Shown here: piece after piece, positions 1-6,209 of the stretch | How the letters are laid out: every line of letters starts with the position of its first letter | Numbering within the stretch: position 1 is the stretch's first letter | DNA from: Chloroflexota bacterium | Lineage (GTDB): Bacteria; Chloroflexota; UBA6077; CF-72 | Direction of reading: 5' to 3' | Length of the DNA: 10,790 bases | Assembly: GCA_019242065.1 (NCBI GenBank) | Contig: JAFAWJ010000124.1 | Span: forward strand, 1 to 10,790 | Notes under the pieces: generated by a model | The model's input: only the letters and a program-made list of their open reading frames with translations | Database searches by the model: none | Told to the model about the DNA's origin: nothing | Translations under genes and position numbers: made by a program

Positions 1-249
1 GAGTCGGTCTTTACGGAGCCAACGCAGATCACCACGACCAGCGGCAAGGTGGACCTCAAGTTGCTGCCGGGCAGCGCGGAGCAGCTGGATATCCATTCAG
101 GTAGCGGCAGCGTTTCGCCCGAGGGTGGCTTGCAGCTGAGCAACGGCGTGACGCGCCGCGACACCCTGAGCGGCGCGCTGGGCGACCCCGCCGCGGGCGC
201 GACGCTGAGCGTGCAGACGCAGAGTGGACAGGTGACCGTCAGCCAGTAG
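1..249 (+). CDS. C-terminal end of a DUF4097-type beta-strand repeat protein (5' truncated)
   Basis: An open frame enters at base 1 and ends at TAG 247-249, leaving 82 residues of a gene that starts outside the window. The visible part repeats short strands built on a Ser-Gly-x-Val pattern: TTSGKVDL near the start, then HSGSGSVSPEGG, and QTQSGQVTVSQ at the very end. This rhythm is typical of the C-terminus of DUF4097 (putative adhesin-like, right-handed beta-helix) proteins, which are usually cell-envelope or membrane-associated and of unknown biochemical role. A GTG at 49 is in frame but lies inside the repeat and is not a sensible start. The family call rests only on the repeat pattern, so another beta-solenoid family is possible. 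Confidence 0.7.
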   Translation, partial: ESVFTEPTQITTTSGKVDLKLLPGSAEQLDIHSGSGSVSPEGGLQLSNGVTRRDTLSGALGDPAAGATLSVQTQSGQVTVSQ

Positions 250-299
250 GTCTGAACGCGCGATCGCTGCGCTCCGCTGAGTTTCTTTCTCTCCGAGGG

Positions 300-325
300 T
301 TCAAGGGGCCTGGCGGCCCCTTGAA
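300..325. terminator. 11-bp perfect hairpin between convergent genes
   Basis: Bases 300-310 (TTCAAGGGGCC) pair perfectly with 315-325 (GGCCCCTTGAA) around the four-base loop TGGC. It lies 51 bases after the stop of the DUF4097-like gene and 165 bases before the end of the convergent BNR gene, so it could end transcription from both sides. Neither strand has a clear run of T after the stem, so it is not a textbook intrinsic terminator. I see no other gene in 250-489; the short plus-strand frame at 321-536 starts inside the hairpin and overlaps the end of the BNR gene. Confidence 0.6.
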
Positions 326-489
326 AATCCCCGTCGGGTTGGGCCACGGCACTACCGTGTTGGCTCTCCCCGGGTCGAGTGGCGAAATTCTCCGAGGGAA
401 ACTCTCCAAGGTGGATAGCCGCCATCGCGACGCGACCCAGGCGCTGGGCGACGTACCTCGACCACTGACCTTCGACCTGGCGTTACCGT

Positions 490-3400
490 TTACGCGCCGA
501 CGGGCGGGAGCCTGGCATTATCGATTGACTGATTGAGGAAGGCCACTTCCGTGGCCAGGACCTCGCCTAGCTGATCCAGCTGCGTCTGGACTCGCGCCGA
601 TAGGTCCGAAAACACGCCGCGGGCGGCGGCCGTCGGGGCGCCGTCGCCGCTGGCAATCAGGGCTGCCAGCGACGCCAGCTTGCCGTTCAGCTTCACCGGC
701 ATACCCAGCGTGTCGCCGCGCGAGACGGCACGTGTCTGAATCAGCTCGGCCTCGATCGGCTCCAGGCGCTCCAGGACGGCCGAGGCAGCTCGACGCACCG
801 CTTCGAGCTCAGATCGATCCTTGGCCCGCGCCAGCCAGTCATTCGCCTGCCGCCGCACGGTGCGCAGCCGATTGACCGCCGCATGCGTTTCGGACAGCCG
901 AGTCTGGACCTGCAACAAGAGTTCAAATTCCGCCCGCAAGTCCGCATCACTCGCCTCGAGCCGCGGGTCACGCCGAACCTCAAACTCCTGCTCAAACATG
1001 TCAGGCCCCACTGTGAGCCGCACACGGTACACACCAGGCGGCACCTGCGGCCCGGCAATGCCGCCCTCGACCAGCTCGTTGGCCACCTCGTCGTCGTCGA
1101 TCTTCGTCGCGTCCGGATAGCGCAGGTTCCAGGTCCAGCGATTCAGACCCGCTTCCCGAGGAATGCGCGGCTGCTTGTTCTTGCGCGCCTGCGCCTTTTC
1201 CGCGTCGGTCCTGGCCGCCGCCTCCAGGTCGCGACTTGAAAAGCTACGAATCTCGCGACCATCAGCCTCCAGGAACGTCAAGGAAATATCGCCCTCCGGG
1301 ACATCACGAAGGAAGTAGTCGACAATCGCGCCGTCAGGCGGATTGCTGCCGGCGTCGAGGTACCGGGTGATCTTGTCGCCCGTCCGCGGGTCGTCCCTCT
1401 GGGTGTAGGTCACCATCACCGCGCCAGGCATGCGGTAGTTCTTGCCGCGAATCGCCTTGTGGCCGAAGCCGCCGTTGCTGGTGTATCTGATCACCGGCCG
1501 AGGCTTGACCAGGACCGTCGCCGCGTCGTCGTAGACCGCCCGCACCGGCCCCAGGTGGTCGAGGATCCAGAACGAGCGCCCGTGCGTCGCCACCACCAGG
1601 TCGCCCTCGGGCTCTTTGACGACCAGGTCGTGGATCGGCACGATCGGCAGATTGCCGCGCAGCATCTGCCAGCTGGCGCCATCGTCCAGGGATACGTACA
1701 GCCCGGTCTCTGTGCCCGCGTAGAGCAGCCCGCGACGCGTCGGGTCCTCGCGAATCGTGCGACAGAAGACGTCCTCGGGCAGCCCCGCGGTGATCCGCGT
1801 CCACGTTGCGCCATAGTCGGCGGTCTTGAACAGATACGGGGCGAAGTCGTCGAGCTTGTAGCGGTTGGCGGCCACGTACGCACAGGCCGCATCGTGCGGC
1901 GAGGCTTCGAGGATGCTGATCAGACTCCACTCGGGCAGCTCCGGCGGCGTCACGTTGTGCCAGGAGGCGCCGTTGTCGCGCGAGACGTGGATCAGGCCGT
2001 CGTCGGAGCCGGCCCAGAACACGCCCTGTTGTCGCGGCGACTCCGCAAACGCGAAGATCGTGCCGTAGTACTCGGCGCCGGTGTTGTCGCCGGTGATGGG
2101 ACCGCCGGAAGCCTCGAACGTACTCGGGTCGTTGCGGGTCAGGTCCGGGCTGATCGGCTGCCAGTTGGCGCCCTCGTCAGTCGAGCGAAAGACCACGTTG
2201 CCCGTGACGTACAGCACGTTGGGATCATGCGGCGACAGCAGCGTCGGAAACGTCCACTGGAACCGATAGCGGGCGTCTTTGGCGCCCGAGCCGAGCATCT
2301 CTTCGGGCCAGACGTCGATACCCCGCGCCTGACCCGTCGCATGGTCGTAGCGCGTCAGGAAGCCAAGATAACTGCCGGCGAAAATGATGTCGGGGCGGTC
2401 GGGCCGGACGGCAATGTACCCGCTTTCGCCGCCGCCAATCTCCCAGTACTCGGCATGGGTGATGGCCACCAGCGGCGAGCGACTGGGCACCGAGATCGTG
2501 GTGTTGTCCTGTTGCGCGCCGTGCAGCCGATACGGCGTCCGCGTGTCGGCGGTCACGTGGTACATCTCTGCCGTCGGCTGGTTGTAGATGGAGGACCAGC
2601 TCGCGCCGCCGTTGAAGGTGACCAGCGCACCGCCGTCGTTGCCTTCGATCATCCGCCGCGTGTCGGCCGGATCGATCCACAGGTCGTGGTTGTCGCCGTG
2701 CGGAATCGCGAACTGAGTGAACGTCTGGCCGCCGTCGATGGACCTCCACGTCTCGACGTTGAGCACCCACACCGTGTCGGCATCCCGCGGGTCGGCAATG
2801 ACGTGGTGGTAGTACCAGGCGCGTTGACGGAGCTCGCGCTTGTCGCTGAGTCTGTCCCACGTCTCGCCGCCGTCGTCTGAGCGGAAGACCGCGCCATCCT
2901 CCGCCTCGACGATCGCATACACGCGGTCGCGCTGCGCGGCTGAGACGCACACGCCGATCTTGCCGAGCACGCCGCGGGGTAAACCCTTGTTGCGCGAGAT
3001 CTCGGTCCAGGTGTCGCCGCCGTCACTCGACTTGAACAGTCCGCTGCCGGGTCCGCCACTGGTCAGGCTGGACGGTCCACGCCGCGTCTCCCAGAACGAC
3101 GCGTACAAGACGCGTGGGTTGAGCGGATCCATGCTCAGATCGTTGGCGCCCGCATCCGGGCTTCGGAACAGGACGTGCTCCCAGTTCGCGCCGCCGTCAC
3201 GCGAGCGGTAAATGCCGCGCTGCTGGTTCGGACCGTGCGCGTGGCCCAGCGCGGCGACGTAGATCAGGTTCGGGTCGCTCGGGTGGACGCGCACTTTCGA
3301 GATGTGGCGCGTCTCGACGAGGCCCAGGTGCGTCCAGGTTTTGCCGGCGTCGGTCGAACGGTAGACGCCGTCGCCGTGCGAGACGTTGCCGCGGAGACAA

Positions 3401-3669
3401 CTTTCCCCCATGCCGACGTACAGCACGTTCGGATCGGCCCGCGCCACGGCGATCGCCCCTACCGACGCCCGCTTGAAGAAGCCGTCGGAGACGTTCTGCC
3501 AGAAGATGCCCCCGTCATACGTCTTCCAGACGCCGCCTCCAGTGGAACCGAAGTAGAAGACCTGCGACTCGAACGGGTCACCGGCCACCGCGCCGACGCG
3601 CCCACCCCGGTACGGTCCAACCATGCGGTATTCGAGGCTGTGGAGCATGTCCGCGGGAGTCATTGCCAT
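490..3669 (-). CDS. Sortilin/VPS10-type BNR-repeat beta-propeller protein, 1059 aa
   Basis: The protein opens with the signature of the large bacterial 'glycosyl hydrolase, BNR repeat'/sortilin-like family: MVGPYRGGRVGAVAGDP at about residues 16-32, then GSTGGGVWKT. Asp-box (S-x-D-x-G-x-x-W) motifs recur through the first 670 residues, near positions 105, 156, 214, 263, 310, 495, 563, 615 and 660, indicating one or two large propellers. VATHGRSFWILD (693-704) is the usual end of the propeller part. An Ig/FlgD-like strand region follows (about 838-900), then a helical, probably coiled-coil tail (905-1050). Length fits the family. Most relatives I know of begin with a signal peptide; this one has none, so it appears cytoplasmic or leaves by another route. 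No catalytic activity can be read from the sequence despite the family name. ATGs at 3669, 3663, 3648 and 3624 are all possible starts; none has a clear ribosome site, and the conserved block begins at 3624. The stop is TAA at 490-492. Confidence 0.88.
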   Translation of the reverse strand: MAMTPADMLHSLEYRMVGPYRGGRVGAVAGDPFESQVFYFGSTGGGVWKTYDGGIFWQNVSDGFFKRASVGAIAVARADPNVLYVGMGESCLRGNVSHGDGVYRSTDAGKTWTHLGLVETRHISKVRVHPSDPNLIYVAALGHAHGPNQQRGIYRSRDGGANWEHVLFRSPDAGANDLSMDPLNPRVLYASFWETRRGPSSLTSGGPGSGLFKSSDGGDTWTEISRNKGLPRGVLGKIGVCVSAAQRDRVYAIVEAEDGAVFRSDDGGETWDRLSDKRELRQRAWYYHHVIADPRDADTVWVLNVETWRSIDGGQTFTQFAIPHGDNHDLWIDPADTRRMIEGNDGGALVTFNGGASWSSIYNQPTAEMYHVTADTRTPYRLHGAQQDNTTISVPSRSPLVAITHAEYWEIGGGESGYIAVRPDRPDIIFAGSYLGFLTRYDHATGQARGIDVWPEEMLGSGAKDARYRFQWTFPTLLSPHDPNVLYVTGNVVFRSTDEGANWQPISPDLTRNDPSTFEASGGPITGDNTGAEYYGTIFAFAESPRQQGVFWAGSDDGLIHVSRDNGASWHNVTPPELPEWSLISILEASPHDAACAYVAANRYKLDDFAPYLFKTADYGATWTRITAGLPEDVFCRTIREDPTRRGLLYAGTETGLYVSLDDGASWQMLRGNLPIVPIHDLVVKEPEGDLVVATHGRSFWILDHLGPVRAVYDDAATVLVKPRPVIRYTSNGGFGHKAIRGKNYRMPGAVMVTYTQRDDPRTGDKITRYLDAGSNPPDGAIVDYFLRDVPEGDISLTFLEADGREIRSFSSRDLEAAARTDAEKAQARKNKQPRIPREAGLNRWTWNLRYPDATKIDDDEVANELVEGGIAGPQVPPGVYRVRLTVGPDMFEQEFEVRRDPRLEASDADLRAEFELLLQVQTRLSETHAAVNRLRTVRRQANDWLARAKDRSELEAVRRAASAVLERLEPIEAELIQTRAVSRGDTLGMPVKLNGKLASLAALIASGDGAPTAAARGVFSDLSARVQTQLDQLGEVLATEVAFLNQSIDNARLPPVGA

Positions 3670-3687
3670 TCAGGGTAATGCCGCACA
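3670..3687. promoter_or_regulatory. Very short divergent start region between BNR gene and dinB
   Basis: Only 18 bases separate the outermost ATGs of the two divergent genes, about 48 if the inner ATGs at 3648 and 3697 are used. Both promoters must therefore overlap coding sequence or each other, and leaderless transcripts are likely. A CACAAT at 3682-3687 could serve as a weak -10 on the plus strand, but I cannot define either promoter. I see no GAAC-N4-GTTC type LexA box here. Confidence 0.3.
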
Positions 3688-4797
3688 ATGCGTGCAATGG
3701 CCGCGGACAGCGTCTTTTTGCACTGTGACGTGGACAAGATGTACTTCTCGGTCGAAGCGCTCGAGTCGCCAGAGCTGGCGCTGGATGCGCGCGCGGTCAT
3801 CGTCTCGGTCGATCCGCGCGACTATCCGCGCGCGGTGGTCACCACGGCCAACGCGGTCGCCCGCGAGATCGGCATCAACAGTGGCATGAGCTCGGCGCTG
3901 GCCGCCCGCACCGCGCGCGAGCACGGCATCGAGGTCGCGTTCGTCCGACCGCGTCATGAGCTGTACGGCCAGTATTCGCGGCGGCTGATGGACCTGCTGC
4001 GCACCGAGACTGACCTGCTCGAACAGCGCTCGATCGACGAGGCGGCGCTCGACTGGCGGCAGCACGGCTTTCTCCCTCAGCCGGTAGTTCGGTTGCGGGC
4101 GCGGATTCTGGACGAAATCGGACTGTCGGTGTCGTTCGGGGTCGCGTCGAATCTGCTGGTGGCCAAGATGGCTTCAGAGCGTGCCAAATCTTGCGCGGAC
4201 CACGTGTGCGTCGTGCAACCTGGCCAGGCGGCGGAGTTTCTGGCGCCACTGTCGGTGCGCGCGTTGATTGGCGTTGGCCCCAAGTCCGAGGCGCGGCTGA
4301 TCGGCTTCGGCGTGCAGACGATTGGCGACCTGGCGACGCGGCCGCTGGAGTGGCTGGTCGAGCAATTCGGGTCTGCCTATGGTCGGTACTTGTTTGCGGC
4401 GTCGCGTGGTGAGGATGACTCGGTGCTGATCGGCGAGCGTGCCTACAAGAGCATCTCGGCGGAGCACACCTTTGCGCGCGACACGGCCGACCGTGGCGAA
4501 ATCTGGCGCCGCATGCAATCGCAAGCGGTGGACGTGGCCGCGCGGCTACGGTCGGAAAGCCTGCTGGCGGGCGAGGTGGCCATCAAGCTGCGCTACGGCG
4601 TGACGTGGGTGACCATCACCCGCCAGCTGCGCCTGGGTGCAGCCACCGACGACGCCGAAGTGCTAGCCGCCAGCGCCGCCGCCCTGATGCGCAAAGCCTG
4701 GACCCGCCGCCCCATCCGCCTCATCGGTCTGCGCGCAGGCAAGCTGGAAGTTGCTCGCGACGCAGACGCGATTCAACTCAGCCTTCCACGCTCATAG
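3688..4797 (+). CDS. dinB: Y-family translesion DNA polymerase (DNA polymerase IV type), 369 aa
   Basis: This error-prone polymerase would bypass damaged template bases. The N-terminal catalytic motif HCDVDKMYFSVE (12-23) supplies metal-binding Asp14 and Asp16, with Tyr19 at the steric-gate position. RSIDEA at 114-119 gives catalytic Asp117 and Glu118. YPRAVVTTANAVAREIG (47-62) matches the fingers strand holding the triphosphate, with Arg49 as the likely contact. SFGVASNLLVAKMAS (about 149-163) is the conserved palm helix. LIGVGPKSEARL (about 192-203) is the thumb helix-hairpin-helix. The rest is a little-finger domain. The protein ends in QLSLPRS, which fits the beta-clamp binding peptide (QLSLF-like), as also found at the C-terminus of E. 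coli Pol IV. All catalytic acids are present, so it should be active and is not an ImuB-type inactive paralogue. ATG 3688 is chosen, with ATG 3697 as a close alternative; no strong ribosome site precedes either. It looks monocistronic. Confidence 0.9.
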   Translation: MRAMAADSVFLHCDVDKMYFSVEALESPELALDARAVIVSVDPRDYPRAVVTTANAVAREIGINSGMSSALAARTAREHGIEVAFVRPRHELYGQYSRRLMDLLRTETDLLEQRSIDEAALDWRQHGFLPQPVVRLRARILDEIGLSVSFGVASNLLVAKMASERAKSCADHVCVVQPGQAAEFLAPLSVRALIGVGPKSEARLIGFGVQTIGDLATRPLEWLVEQFGSAYGRYLFAASRGEDDSVLIGERAYKSISAEHTFARDTADRGEIWRRMQSQAVDVAARLRSESLLAGEVAIKLRYGVTWVTITRQLRLGAATDDAEVLAASAAALMRKAWTRRPIRLIGLRAGKLEVARDADAIQLSLPRS

Positions 4798-4863
4798 ACC
4801 GCGGAGTGGCGGCTGGTGTTCGCTGAGTTCTGATCCCGGGTCTCGTGAGATCCGCGCTGTCGA

Positions 4864-4883
4864 CCACAAGGGAACCCTGGTGG
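4864..4883. terminator. 9-bp hairpin (one mismatch) after dinB
   Basis: CCACAAGGG (4864-4872) faces CCCTGGTGG (4875-4883), pairing at eight of nine positions around a very short centre. It lies 66 bases past the dinB stop and just before the 16-bp hairpin repeats, between convergent genes. There is no T-run, so a terminator role is inferred from position and structure only. Confidence 0.4.
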
Positions 4884-4884
4884 G

Positions 4885-4948
4885 GTCACCCGACGCGGGT
4901 GTCACCCGACGCGGGGTCCTCCCGACGCGGGTGCCACCTGACGCGGGG
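4885..4948. repeat. Four tandem copies of a 16-bp GC-rich hairpin-forming repeat
   Basis: The units are 4885-4900 (GTCACCCGACGCGGGT), 4901-4916 (GTCACCCGACGCGGGG), 4917-4932 (TCCTCCCGACGCGGGT) and 4933-4948 (GCCACCTGACGCGGGG), an exact 16-bp period. Each carries a small inverted repeat around ACG; the best is CACCCG-ACG-CGGGTG at 4887-4901, a six-base-pair stem. A second overlapping dyad is CGGGTG-T-CACCCG across units one and two. The array starts 87 bases after the dinB stop and ends 7 bases from the stop of the LVIVD gene, so it fills the gap between two convergent genes. Confidence 0.85.
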
Positions 4949-4955
4949 TCTCAGA

Positions 4956-6134
4956 TTATGAAGTGCGTTCGATGATGTAGAGGCCGCCGGTGAAGCGATC
5001 GGTCGCATAGACGAGCCCATCGCTGCCGACGAGCACGTCGTTGAACTGGATACTGGAGCGGCCGGGAGGGGGTTCGGGCACGTAGTAGGCGATCTCGCGC
5101 GGCTGGGCGGCATCCGTGATATCGATCACCCGCAGGCCGGCGTTGAACCACGTCACGTAGATCGTGTTCGGATCGCTCAAAGTCCCCGGGCGCATCTCGT
5201 GCACGTTGTGTGGCCCGAAGCGGCCGCCGCGCAGGCAGTAGTCGCCCTCGGGCACGGGGAACTCGGAGACGACCCGCGGGTGCCGCTCGTCGGCGATGTC
5301 CACCACGCGCACGCGGGTTTGCATACCTTTACAGTCCTGGGCGAGCTGCTCGTCGGTCACCACCAGGATGTCGCGGCCGGGCACCGGCAGCGCCGTATGC
5401 GTCGCGGTACTTTCGGCGGCCCCGAAATCGAGCTGGCTGACGAACACGGGCGCGGATTTCTGAGAAATGTCCAGGATGACGAGGCCGGCATCCCACCAGC
5501 CACAGTAGGCGCGGTTGCCGCGGATCAGCGGGTGGTGCAGCGCCACGCGCTTGGCTCCGGCCGCGCCACCGTGCGACTGCGTCGGCGTCCACGAGGGCGT
5601 CTCCCCCGCGCCCGTGTTCTGGCCCGGGAACCACCAGCGCCCCACCTCGCGCGGACGTGACGGCTCCGACAGGTCGACGATCACCAGGAACTGGTCGATC
5701 AGGCCGTCGTCGCTGCCGCTCATATACGCGTAGGGCGGCTCCCAGTAGGTCATGCGGTGCACGCCCTTGCCAGGCATGGCCAGGAAGGCCATCTCACGCG
5801 GCTGCGCGGGTGAGGAGACGTCGAAGACTTTGAGGCCGCCCTGCCAGCTGGTGGCATCTGGCTCGAACATGCTGCGCTCGTAGTTGACCAGCAGCACGTC
5901 GCCGACCACCTGCACCTTGTGGGAGTGGGTGCCGACGGGCGTCTCGATCTGGGTCACGACGCGCGGCCGACTCGGATCGGACACGTCCACGACCGACGTG
6001 CCGACGCGGCTTTCGCCCATGTGTGCGACAAAGGCGAAACCGTCCTTCAGATTGACGTGCATGCAATCGCCATGGCCGTTCAGGTTGGTCTGGCCGACCA
6101 GGCGCATGTTGAGAGCTTCGGCTTGCGCGAGCAT
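4956..6134 (-). CDS. LVIVD-repeat beta-propeller protein, 392 aa
   Basis: Seven copies of an LVIVD-type strand motif run the length of the protein: SVVDVSDPSRPRVV (about 47), LKVFDVSSPAQPRE (101), FLVIVDLSEPSRPRE (149), LVILDISQKSAPVF (218), VRVVDIADERHPRV (275), LRVIDITDAAQPRE (334) and a closing LYIIERTS (385). Seven blades suggest a closed beta-propeller. The family is usually a binding or scaffold module and no enzyme activity can be claimed. His-rich spots such as GTHSHK (68-73), ALHHP (198-202) and FGPHNVHE (306-313) could bind metal, but this is speculative. No signal peptide is visible, so a cytoplasmic protein is expected. ATG 6134 is preferred; a GTG at 6164 adds ten residues (MCRSECYRGA) that look unlike a conserved N-terminus and crowd the divergent promoter. 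A GGAG lies about 15 bases upstream of the ATG. The gene faces away from the five-gene run to its right. Confidence 0.85.
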   Translation of the reverse strand: MLAQAEALNMRLVGQTNLNGHGDCMHVNLKDGFAFVAHMGESRVGTSVVDVSDPSRPRVVTQIETPVGTHSHKVQVVGDVLLVNYERSMFEPDATSWQGGLKVFDVSSPAQPREMAFLAMPGKGVHRMTYWEPPYAYMSGSDDGLIDQFLVIVDLSEPSRPREVGRWWFPGQNTGAGETPSWTPTQSHGGAAGAKRVALHHPLIRGNRAYCGWWDAGLVILDISQKSAPVFVSQLDFGAAESTATHTALPVPGRDILVVTDEQLAQDCKGMQTRVRVVDIADERHPRVVSEFPVPEGDYCLRGGRFGPHNVHEMRPGTLSDPNTIYVTWFNAGLRVIDITDAAQPREIAYYVPEPPPGRSSIQFNDVLVGSDGLVYATDRFTGGLYIIERTS

Positions 6135-6170
6135 AGCGCCACGGTAGCACTCCGACCGACACACAAATCA

Positions 6171-6186
6171 CTTGCCGCACGGCAAG
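6171..6186. promoter_or_regulatory. 16-bp inverted repeat in the divergent promoter region
   Basis: CTTGCCG (6171-6177) and CGGCAAG (6180-6186) form a perfect dyad with a two-base centre. A weaker outer pair, ACACA (6161-6165) and TGTGT (6190-6194), flanks it. The element sits in the 75-bp gap between the LVIVD gene (start 6134) and the lipoprotein-like gene (start 6210). The placement and size suit an operator for a dimeric regulator controlling one or both genes; the regulator is unknown. Confidence 0.45.
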
Positions 6187-6209
6187 GCATGTGTCACGCT
6201 TAGTGCCCC

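Noticed and set aside
321..536. 71-residue plus-strand frame in the gap after the DUF4097-like gene
   Set aside because: It starts inside the hairpin, overlaps the end of the BNR gene and shows no recognisable domain or ribosome site.
1459..2880. 473-residue plus-strand frame opposite the BNR gene
   Set aside because: It is an Arg/Val/Gly-rich antisense shadow of a GC-rich gene; the minus strand has clear Asp-box repeats.
3660..3700. LexA/SOS box for dinB
   Set aside because: No GAAC-N4-GTTC or CTG-N10-CAG dyad with the right spacing is visible near the start.
4885..4948. Possible CRISPR array
   Set aside because: The 16-bp units are directly adjacent with no spacers.
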